Source: Paraburkholderia metrosideri
Lineage (GTDB): Bacteria > Pseudomonadota > Gammaproteobacteria > Burkholderiales > Burkholderiaceae
Reading direction: 5' to 3'
Length of the DNA: 64,000 nucleotides
NCBI RefSeq assembly: GCF_904848625.1
Contig: NZ_CAJHCP010000005.1
Location: 496,001-560,000 of the forward strand
Under the pieces are notes generated by a model. That model was not told the origin of the DNA and did no database searches. It was given only the letters and a program-made list of their open reading frames with translations. The position numbers and the translations under genes are program-made. Below, piece by piece: positions 26,071 to 33,064 of the stretch; position 1 is the stretch's first letter; each line of letters starts with the position of its first letter.

Positions 26071-27198
26071 CTAAAGAATCCTGTCCAGCGCCTTCGCGAA
26101 CCTGGCCACCGCAGCTTCGACGTCGAGCAGCTTGTCCAGGCCGAATAAACCGATGCGAAAGGTCTTGAAATCGTCAGGTTCGTCGCATTGAAGCGGAACG
26201 CCGGGCGCAATCTGCAAGCCAGCATCGGCGAACTTCTGGCCGGATCGGATTCCGTCATCGTCCGTGTAGCTGACTACGACGCCCGGTGCCTCAAAACCTT
26301 CGGCTGCCACGCTGTTGAAGCCTTTGTCAGCGAGGAGCGAGCGAATGCGCTTGCCGAGTTCGAGTTGCTTCGCTTTCATGTTGTCGAAGCCGTATTTCTC
26401 GGTTTCTTTCATGACGTCACGCAGCGTTGCGAGACCGTCCGTCGGCATCGTGGCGTGGTACGCGAATCCACCGTTCTCGTAGGCTTCCATGATCTGCAGC
26501 CATTTGCGCAGGTCGCACGCGAAACTGGTGCTGGTGGTTCCGTCGATTCTTTCGCGCGCAAGCGGGCCAAGCATGACCAGCCCGCAGCACGGTGACGCGC
26601 TCCAGCCCTTTTGCGGCGCACTTAACAGGACGTCGACGCCGCTAGCCTGCATGTCGACCCAGACCGTGCCGGACGCAATGCAATCCAGTACGAACATGCC
26701 GCCGACGGCATGCACCGCATCGGCCACCACGCGCAGATAGGCGTCCGGCAGCATGATGCCGGATGCCGTTTCGACATGCGGCGCAAAGACCAGATCCGGC
26801 TTGTTTTCCCTGATCGCCGCGACGACGTCTTCGATTGGCGGAGGTGCATACGCAGCCTGTCTTCCTTGTACGACCGGACGAGCCTTCAACACAATCGATT
26901 CAGACGGGATATTGCCCATGTCGAAAATCTGCGACCAGCGGAAACTGAACCAGCCATTGCGGATGACCAGACACTTTTTGTTCGTCGCGAACTGACGGGC
27001 AACGGCTTCCATGCCGAAGGTGCCGCTGCCCGGGACGACAATGGCCGACTTCGCGTTGTAGACTTTTTTCAGGGAAGCGGAAACGTCGCGCATGACTCCC
27101 TGGAAGAGCCGCGACATATGATTGATTGAGCGGTCGGTATAAACGACTGAATATTCGAGGAGTCCCTCGGGGTCGACATCGGGAAGTAAGCCTGGCAC
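26071..27198 (-). CDS. Class V aminotransferase, alanine/serine-glyoxylate type
   Basis: A 375-aa fold-type I PLP enzyme. The GTG start at 27198 follows GGAGACAAAC. SAIVVPGSGTFGMEAVARQF is the cofactor phosphate-binding region, FVLDCIASGTVWVD holds the PLP-binding aspartate region and SAPQKGWSASP the Schiff-base lysine, as in alanine-glyoxylate and serine-glyoxylate aminotransferases. The donor and acceptor cannot be decided. The divergent neighbour is a decayed LysR gene that may once have regulated it. Confidence 0.88.
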   Translation of the reverse strand: MPGLLPDVDPEGLLEYSVVYTDRSINHMSRLFQGVMRDVSASLKKVYNAKSAIVVPGSGTFGMEAVARQFATNKKCLVIRNGWFSFRWSQIFDMGNIPSESIVLKARPVVQGRQAAYAPPPIEDVVAAIRENKPDLVFAPHVETASGIMLPDAYLRVVADAVHAVGGMFVLDCIASGTVWVDMQASGVDVLLSAPQKGWSASPCCGLVMLGPLARERIDGTTSTSFACDLRKWLQIMEAYENGGFAYHATMPTDGLATLRDVMKETEKYGFDNMKAKQLELGKRIRSLLADKGFNSVAAEGFEAPGVVVSYTDDDGIRSGQKFADAGLQIAPGVPLQCDEPDDFKTFRIGLFGLDKLLDVEAAVARFAKALDRIL

Positions 27199-27269
27199 GT
27201 TTGTCTCCGTTTATAAACGAATAATGGATTGAAAACAGATTCTATCGACAGTCTACTGCGGCTGAGGAA

Positions 27270-27740
27270 AGACGCATGCTGGCATTCACCGCTGCCATGT
27301 TGCGCGCAGGGTGCTCGCGAGCCAGAGAACCCGTATAGCGGGGAATCTTTGTGGCAGCCACGAACCCGTTGATAGTCCGTACGGCCGCGCGCCAACTCGG
27401 CGTATTGCAGCCCGGGTTAACGGAGACCGCGCGTGACCTCGAAACCGCGCTATATGCCGACGATTTTCTCGGCCTTTGGATTGCCGCCGCCCGCACGTGT
27501 CGTTGAGGGACTGTCGTTGAAGATCGGGCTCGCGCTCATGAGACACTCCGATACGATCGGCATCCAGTTCAACTCGCACGCGAAGACGAATCCTGACGGC
27601 AGCGGCATCCGGCGCATTCCGGTCACGGAGCACTTCACTGACGGGAATATCGATAGGGTCCGGCGTCGTGAGGAGCCTTTGACGCGTCGCCGCGAGGGAC
27701 AGGTCGAAGCGCGGATTTTCTCGCGCGTCGACCATGAAAG
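27270..27740 (+). pseudogene. Decayed LysR-type regulator gene
   Basis: In the frame covering 27339-27503 the translation contains RTAARQLGVLQPGLTETARDLETALYADDF, read in parts, a clear LysR helix-turn-helix, but a TAG at 27336 and a TGA at 27504 bracket it. Another frame then gives LSLKIGLALMRHSDTIG, GSGIRRIPVTEHF and RRREEPLT, which resembles the end of a LysR effector domain. Most of the middle (about 150 residues) is missing, so the gene has suffered an internal deletion, a frameshift and stops. It is divergent from the class V aminotransferase, the classical place for its regulator. Confidence 0.75.
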
Positions 27741-27793
27741 AAGCGGCGAGTGTCTTTTCTTTCTATTTCCTTTCGACAAACGCCGCCGCCTGT

Positions 27794-28240
27794 CTACAGC
27801 AAGGACTTGCCCTGAGCGAGAATCTTGTCGCAGACCTGTTTCGTGAGCTGCTCCTTCAAACCGCCGCCGCTCAGATCGACCTGCTTACCGTCGCCACTAT
27901 TCAAAATGCCCTTGGCACCGTCGGTATATCCGCTATCGGTCGACGAGGAGCCGCCCAGCTTGCTCATCAAGCCGTCTTTAACCGATGATGCGCTAGGGTC
28001 GAGATAGTTGTTCTTGACACAGAACTGGAGCACGCCGGCGACGTTGCCCGTGCTGCCTGATGTCAGCGATTGCAGTGACGACCCGCCGGCTAAACCGCTG
28101 AGACTGCCAAGTCCGCCGGCGGCCCCGCTGTTGCCGTTCTGATTGAGGAGGTTGCCGAGTTGAGCGTGCGCGGCGGGGAAATAGAGCAGGGCAGCGATCA
28201 GAAAACCATTGGCCCAGGTGCGTCGTTTGCTTGCAGTCAT
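27794..28240 (-). CDS. DUF2501 (YjjA-like) exported protein
   Basis: A 148-aa protein with an N-terminal signal peptide cleaved near AAHAQ, a Gly/Ser-rich linker and a C-terminal module LQFCVKNNYLDP...CDKILAQGKSLL, whose two cysteines may form a disulphide. The arrangement is that of DUF2501/YjjA proteins, which are periplasmic and of unknown function. It stands alone. Confidence 0.85.
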   Translation of the reverse strand: MTASKRRTWANGFLIAALLYFPAAHAQLGNLLNQNGNSGAAGGLGSLSGLAGGSSLQSLTSGSTGNVAGVLQFCVKNNYLDPSASSVKDGLMSKLGGSSSTDSGYTDGAKGILNSGDGKQVDLSGGGLKEQLTKQVCDKILAQGKSLL

Positions 28241-28335
28241 CGAAGAACCCTCTCCAAGGATTGAAGACAGTCTTCACTATAGTGCGTTTCGCAGAGCGTG
28301 CAGCTCTGATTCTGGGCCACATGTCCGCACATAAG

Positions 28336-28761
28336 TCAGTCAGAAAGCGCCTCATTGAGTGCCGCTACCAGCATCATCGCATCCGCGTTAGTTGGCGGAG
28401 GATCGACCTTTGTCGGCCGGTAGATCTGCTCGCCTCTCGCAATGGGTTGCCCGGACAGCACGCATGTCCCAGCACGTTTTGCGGTAGCCAGACGCCAGAC
28501 CTGTTCACCGTATTTACAGCCTTGCGGATCGCTCCACGAAACTGTCGCCGTGCGCGGACTGACCCGGTCCAGCAGCACGACCGAAATCGCCTCGTGCTGG
28601 GACGACACGCGGGTCGATACGTGCGAACTCACGATCTGCCTGACATGAGCCGCGAACTGATGCGCGCATCCCGCGTCGAGCTGGCCGACTGTTCTCTGCC
28701 ATGCCGTATTGCCGATGTTGCATTGATCCACAGTCTTGCCTCTCTCAAAGATGCGCTGCAT
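28336..28761 (-). CDS. DUF3331-type protein
   Basis: The 141-aa protein ends with a compact domain, SWSDPQGCKYGEQVWR then GTCVLSGQPIARGEQIYRP, that I recognise as the DUF3331 pattern common in Burkholderia. The two Cys and the SGxxIxxGE turn hint at a small metal-binding or structural module like that of DUF2116/zinc-ribbon proteins. The function is unknown. The first 50 residues are poorly conserved, so the start is uncertain. Confidence 0.62.
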   Translation of the reverse strand: MQRIFERGKTVDQCNIGNTAWQRTVGQLDAGCAHQFAAHVRQIVSSHVSTRVSSQHEAISVVLLDRVSPRTATVSWSDPQGCKYGEQVWRLATAKRAGTCVLSGQPIARGEQIYRPTKVDPPPTNADAMMLVAALNEALSD

Positions 28762-28982
28762 TCATGTCGGCGGTATGCCCGGTGGTACGAGCCTTTCGGA
28801 TCCGTTCAGCGGTCCGCAGCAGCAATCCGGGGCGCCTGAATCATGAATAAATAATTCTACGAGTGATGAATTAATGCGATCCTACGGACTTGACGGGTTC
28901 ATGTCAAACGACGGTGCTGTCATCTACGCCAGCACGCCGGTTAAAATTTCGGACTTTCCTTGAACACTTTCTGCCGTCGCCG

Positions 28983-29654
28983 ATGAAACAACCAAGAGAC
29001 AACGCCGAGCCGGCCGCGACGAGCGCCATGCCGCGTCGCACGCGCGGCCGCCCAGTCTGCACCGATGCGAGCGGCGCCGATGCATTGCTGCGCAATGCGC
29101 GCATTGCATTCGCGAAAAGCGGCTACGAGGCGACCAGCGTGCGCGAGATTGCCAAGGCCTCCGGGGTAGACCCGGCGCTGGTCGCGCATCACTTCGGATC
29201 GAAGGAATCGCTGTGGACGGCCGTGGTTGATCGGATCGCCGAAGAAGCCGCGCCGATGATCGCGAAGACCGGCACATTGCGGGGAAGGAACGAGTTGAAG
29301 CCGCGCGCGCGTGTCGAAGAAGCGGTGTCGATCCTGATCGATCAGGTGTTTCTGACGCCTGATGTAGGGATGTTCTTTTCGACTGCCGCAACGGAAAGCG
29401 GGGAGCGGCTGGACGTTCTGATCGAGCGGCTGGTGCGGCCTTTCCATAATGTGCTGGTGCCGTTGCTTGCCGACGCGATCGAGTCGGGCGAGGTGCCCCC
29501 GCAGGACCCCCAGGTGATGTTCATGCTGCTCGTCAATGGAATCAGTAAAACCGTGGCGTATGGCCACGTGCTGAGTCCGTTTTCCGCGCTGCCCAAGCGA
29601 CCGAAAGCGTTCAAGCAGGCGGTATTGACGAGTGCGCTTGCGATGTTACGGTGA
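28983..29654 (+). CDS. TetR-family transcriptional regulator
   Basis: A 223-aa TetR protein: ARIAFAKSGYEATSVREIAKASGVDPALVAHHFGSKESLW (read in parts) is the DNA-binding domain, and the C-terminal region resembles the CerR-type ligand domain. The frame is open upstream to 28890; ATG at 28983 (MKQPRDNAE) is preferred for size, though its ribosome site is weak. No target gene is adjacent, so it may act on distant genes. Confidence 0.87.
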   Translation: MKQPRDNAEPAATSAMPRRTRGRPVCTDASGADALLRNARIAFAKSGYEATSVREIAKASGVDPALVAHHFGSKESLWTAVVDRIAEEAAPMIAKTGTLRGRNELKPRARVEEAVSILIDQVFLTPDVGMFFSTAATESGERLDVLIERLVRPFHNVLVPLLADAIESGEVPPQDPQVMFMLLVNGISKTVAYGHVLSPFSALPKRPKAFKQAVLTSALAMLR

Positions 29655-29703
29655 GATCGCGCGAGCGTAATTCGCGTTAGTACGCTCGGGGTTGACGAAA
29701 AAC

Positions 29704-30216
29704 TCAATGAAGAAACTTGCTCACGAACGGTTGAAGCCAGGTCGCGAAGTGTTTGATTCCCGCACTCGACCACGGCTCACTCCCGCTATGAGTCGCGAAG
29801 ATCGCCGCGAAGACGAATAAGGAAACGCATGCCAGAACCAGAATGACGACGATCGACAATAACTTTCCGGTCTTGCGATGCTTCGGCTGACGTTGGCGTT
29901 TTGGGGTTTCTATTGTGTCGGCGCTATGACTGGCATTCTGGATGGTTGCCAGGGGTTCGTTGCGTCGCAGTACAGAGACGTCCTGAATCAGCTTCGAGAT
30001 GACTTCAATTTTTTTCTCGGCAACAACCTTATCGATCTTCGCTGTACGCAGTTCTCCGTCGAGTCGTAACACTGTTTCGCCAAGAGAGTGCAGGTCTTCG
30101 TGGGTCTGTTTGAGGAGGTTGTCCAGGTCGCCGGAACCTTCCGCGATTTCTGCTGCGCTGCTCTCCCACCAGGGATTAACCGGTGCTTGATAGTTAAAGA
30201 CGTATGGCTTGTTCAT
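29704..30216 (-). CDS. Hypothetical coiled-coil protein with C-terminal membrane anchor
   Basis: The 170-aa reading starts at ATG 30216 (MNKPYVFNYQAPVNPWWE). A longer frame reaches 30423 but its extra part is AT-rich and unlike the rest. A heptad-like region (LLKQTHEDLHSLGETVLRL, then KKIEVISKLIQDVSVL) predicts a coiled coil; then a basic stretch (PKRQRQPKHRKTGK) and one hydrophobic segment (LLSIVVILVLACVSLFVFAAIF). The topology suggests a cytoplasmic coiled coil with a single membrane pass. The base composition is lower in GC than the flanks, a possible sign of acquisition. I do not recognise a family. Confidence 0.55.
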   Translation of the reverse strand: MNKPYVFNYQAPVNPWWESSAAEIAEGSGDLDNLLKQTHEDLHSLGETVLRLDGELRTAKIDKVVAEKKIEVISKLIQDVSVLRRNEPLATIQNASHSADTIETPKRQRQPKHRKTGKLLSIVVILVLACVSLFVFAAIFATHSGSEPWSSAGIKHFATWLQPFVSKFLH

Positions 30217-30979
30217 AAAGTTAATTTCATGGTTGGTTTCGGGAAAACTAATAAGTTTGCCGAAAAATGATTTATAAAATATCGCGAGTACGGTCGCGAA
30301 GATTGGTAGCGTGAATGGTGGGAGGAAGTCCGAAAGGTTCTCTATTTTATGGATGTCCTTCCAGCGAGCTATAGGCTCGGTCCTAAAAATCCCGTGGTTA
30401 TAAGGTAAATGTGAAGAGGCCAATGGCCGAAGACGTCAGGCAAGCGAGGCCGCAACGGGTATCGAGGCCGTTAGTTCAAGTGGCGACTCGCGGCTTTTGT
30501 CGCGGGCTGATCGGGTGATGACCTGCGGTCCGGTTAAGGGCGCGAGCGAATCTGTGCCTTCGGGTGGCCAGATGACTTGACGATAATCGTCCGCCCTCTA
30601 AAAAATTTCGCGCGTTGGCGGCGATATGAACTATAAAGTTTAAACGGGTACGTATCACATCGCGACAAACGGAGGATAAGGATGGAATGGTTCTATCGCC
30701 AGGCCTCACACGAACGCGCGCGCGTCGGCACTTCTCGCCAGTCCGCACGGAAGCTCCCTTTAACGCTCGGTGAAAGACCAGCCGTTTTCCTCACGCGAAG
30801 CCGCGCCAGAACCGTCCGCATAGCTCATCCCATTGGCCCCGATTGACGTGGCTGACCAATTCATTTTTGTGGCACATGGCCGGCGCACTATACCGGCGGG
30901 AATAGCGGGTCAACGCGCAAACCCCAGGATTGACATTTGTTAATTATTTCAATCACAACCGCAATGACTGGAGAAAAGA
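30217..30979. other. 763-bp AT-richer stretch, mostly without genes
   Basis: Apart from the weak N-terminal extension of the preceding gene (to 30423) and a small SD-led ORF at 30682-30846, no coding sequence can be supported. GC is visibly lower than in the flanks around 30240-30420 and 30600-30680. A TTGACA at 30931-30936, 44 bp before the next gene, could be a -35 element, but no good -10 follows. Confidence 0.5.
30682..30846 (+). CDS. Possible 54-aa basic peptide with excellent ribosome site
   Basis: An ATG is preceded by GGAGGATAAGG, the best Shine-Dalgarno sequence in this region, and opens a 54-codon frame that begins MEWFYRQASHERARVG and is rich in arginine. It is too short for a domain call. 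The start MEWFY recalls GYF_2-type proteins, but nothing more supports that. It may be a truncated gene. Confidence 0.3.
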   Translation: MEWFYRQASHERARVGTSRQSARKLPLTLGERPAVFLTRSRARTVRIAHPIGPD

Positions 30980-31360
30980 ATGCTCTTTAATGGTGGCTTC
31001 ACATTTACGAATTTTCTGGCCGACATATTTTCCGTCTTCATGTTTATTTTGTGGTTCTGGTTGCTGATTACGGTGTCAGGCGACCTGTTCCGCCGCCATG
31101 ATGTTTCGGGTTTTGGCAAAGTCATCTGGGTCATCGTGCTGATCATCTTGCCGTACATCGGCATCTTCGCGTACCTGTTGACGCAAGGTCGTGGTATGGC
31201 GGAGCGCGACGCAGAGCGAATGAAACACGCGCGCGACAACCTGCGCCACGCTATCGGCTTCAGTGCGGCTGACGAATTGGAAAAGCTGGACCGGTTGAAG
31301 GCAGCGGGTTCGATTTCGGAAGACGAGTACAAGCGTCTGAGAGGACGGCTGATGGAGTAA
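30980..31360 (+). CDS. Membrane protein with PLDc_N-like and SHOCT domains
   Basis: The 126-aa protein has two hydrophobic segments (FSVFMFILWFWLLITV and VIWVIVLIILPYIGIFAYLL), of the kind found at the N-terminus of cardiolipin synthases (PLDc_N), and ends in a short SHOCT domain (LEKLDRLKAAGSISEDEYKRLRGRL). GGAGAAAAG precedes the ATG. SHOCT domains are thought to mediate oligomerisation. The function is unknown. Confidence 0.85.
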   Translation: MLFNGGFTFTNFLADIFSVFMFILWFWLLITVSGDLFRRHDVSGFGKVIWVIVLIILPYIGIFAYLLTQGRGMAERDAERMKHARDNLRHAIGFSAADELEKLDRLKAAGSISEDEYKRLRGRLME

Positions 31361-31584
31361 CCGGGGTTCGCTCTGAGGCGGCTGGCAGTGCACTTCAAGC
31401 TCTGCCAGACCGTCGGCATCAGCCTGCCAATGTCGGCAGTGTCACTCTCCACCTCGCCTTTATCCCCCTGCCTGCTACACTGATTTTTGCCCTCTGATTG
31501 ACGGCGGGGTAAGGAAGCGCGCCCGTCAGAATAGTCGGCTAACCAATTGGAACGAAGCACTCATCGACGTAACTGGAGGAATCC

Positions 31585-32139
31585 ATGCTTACCCGCTTTG
31601 CTCGTGTTTCCGATTCCGCCGCGTTGGGCTCGCGGACATTTGTGTTGTTGCAGCGCGCCGCGATCGCCTGCATTGCGGCGCTGATGCTGGCGGCGTGCGC
31701 ACAGCCGTGGCAGCAATTTCAGGCTGGCCAGGACCAGTCAACCATCATCGCGCGACTGGGGCCGCCGCGCGAAACCTATGATTTGCCGAACGGCGGGCGG
31801 CGGCTCATGTGGCCGACCCAGCCGATGGGAACAACGACAGTTGCAGCCGATATCGACGCGTCCGGCAAGATCGTGAACGTGCGTCAGGTGTTGCAGATCA
31901 GCGAGTTTAATCGCGCGGAAATTGGTACGTGGACGCGCAACGACGTATTGATCAATTTCGGCCGCCCCGTGGAGACCGCTTTCTTCCGGTTGTCGCAGCG
32001 AGAAGTCTGGTCGTATCGTTATATTGAAAACAACATCACGCCTTTGCTTTTCAACTTCTCTTTCGACAACACAGGCATTTTGCGTGCAACGCAGCGAACG
32101 CCCGATCCGTTGCGTGACCGGAATTTCCGGCGGTTCTGA
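31585..32139 (+). CDS. Outer-membrane lipoprotein, SmpA/OmlA-like
   Basis: A 184-aa protein with a long N-terminal signal and lipobox LMLAACAQ (Cys near residue 38), followed by WQQFQAGQDQSTIIARLGPPRETYDLPNGGRRLMWP (read in parts), a BamE/SmpA-like fold in which a short helix pair precedes a three-strand sheet; the same motif repeats at WTRNDVLINFGRP. A GGAGGAA site lies upstream. It is not the housekeeping BamE itself but a paralogue; role unknown. Convergent with the PhyH-like gene. Confidence 0.82.
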   Translation: MLTRFARVSDSAALGSRTFVLLQRAAIACIAALMLAACAQPWQQFQAGQDQSTIIARLGPPRETYDLPNGGRRLMWPTQPMGTTTVAADIDASGKIVNVRQVLQISEFNRAEIGTWTRNDVLINFGRPVETAFFRLSQREVWSYRYIENNITPLLFNFSFDNTGILRATQRTPDPLRDRNFRRF

Positions 32140-32206
32140 TCGTTCGTTGATTCACCTGTATGTACGCGACCGGTTGGCGCAACAGCGTGGTCGACCGGCC
32201 GGGCTT

Positions 32207-33064
32207 TCAATAAGCAAATTTCTGGTAGTGCTCAGTACTGTGACCCGGATCGATTTTCTCCACCCGTGGCATGTACCGCAATAAGCGCTTTGCCCGCGCA
32301 CTCAACTGCTGGTACACGTCTACCGGTACGTCGATGTGAACCTCGGGTCTGAAATACCAGCTTCTGCTATAGCCAATGACCACCATGGGACGCGGCAGAT
32401 CAGTATGGTTCGGTGTGCCGCGATGCAGTGCGCGAACGTCCCGGATCATCACGTCGCCCAATTCCATCGGAATGGCGTGCAGGGGCAGACGGCCCTCGCG
32501 CCATGCGTCCATGGCTTCTTCCGCGCGCATGCGGTGCGTGCCGAGCGTCGTTTCGAATGGGCCGTTTTCCGGCGTGACGTCGCACAAAGGGAAATTGACC
32601 GCCAACTGGAAGGACGGCGTTTCCGCGATGCCATCGAACAGCGCGGGTGTGTCGCGATGAATGTCCTGAAAGGTCGAACCGTTCAGCGGCGTGTCGGTTG
32701 CGAGTTGGCACATCACGGGATCGTCACCGGCCACGCGTTCGACAATACCGAGCACGTCGGGGTCGCAAAAAATGCGCTCGTCGGCAAATACGCCGCTAAA
32801 CGGCAGCGTAATGTAGTGCCGGTTCTCGCCCCGCACGGCCGTCGCGTTTGAGGCGATCCGTTCTGCGAGCAACGGTGCGAACGCCTCACGCCAGCTTTCG
32901 AGCGTTGCTACCGGAAAGTGGTTCTTCAGTACAACCAGTCCGTCACGTTCGAATTGAGCTGCGTACTCATCAAGCTGATTAGCCGGGAAACGGGCCACGG
33001 TTGTCTCCTTGGTTTCTTTTCCAGATCGGGTCACACCGGAATCGGCGATATCGTCTGATTCCAT
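32207..33064 (-). CDS. Phytanoyl-CoA dioxygenase (PhyH)-family Fe(II)/2-oxoglutarate oxygenase
   Basis: A 285-aa protein with the iron facial triad: H136 and D138 in DIHRDTPALF and H214 in RALHRGTPNH; R225 is a likely 2-oxoglutarate ligand. PhyH-family enzymes hydroxylate carbons next to carbonyl or thioester groups, and many others act on natural products. Its ATG shares one base with the stop of the upstream histidine-kinase gene (TGATG), so the two are translationally coupled. Together with the acyl-ACP-reductase-like gene it suggests modification of a lipid-derived molecule that the kinase may sense. The substrate is unknown. Confidence 0.88.
   Translation of the reverse strand: MESDDIADSGVTRSGKETKETTVARFPANQLDEYAAQFERDGLVVLKNHFPVATLESWREAFAPLLAERIASNATAVRGENRHYITLPFSGVFADERIFCDPDVLGIVERVAGDDPVMCQLATDTPLNGSTFQDIHRDTPALFDGIAETPSFQLAVNFPLCDVTPENGPFETTLGTHRMRAEEAMDAWREGRLPLHAIPMELGDVMIRDVRALHRGTPNHTDLPRPMVVIGYSRSWYFRPEVHIDVPVDVYQQLSARAKRLLRYMPRVEKIDPGHSTEHYQKFAY

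Noticed and set aside
29662..29688. 8-bp inverted repeat between the TetR gene and the coiled-coil protein gene
   Set aside because: Stem is short with an 11-base loop and no T-tract; not convincing as a terminator.
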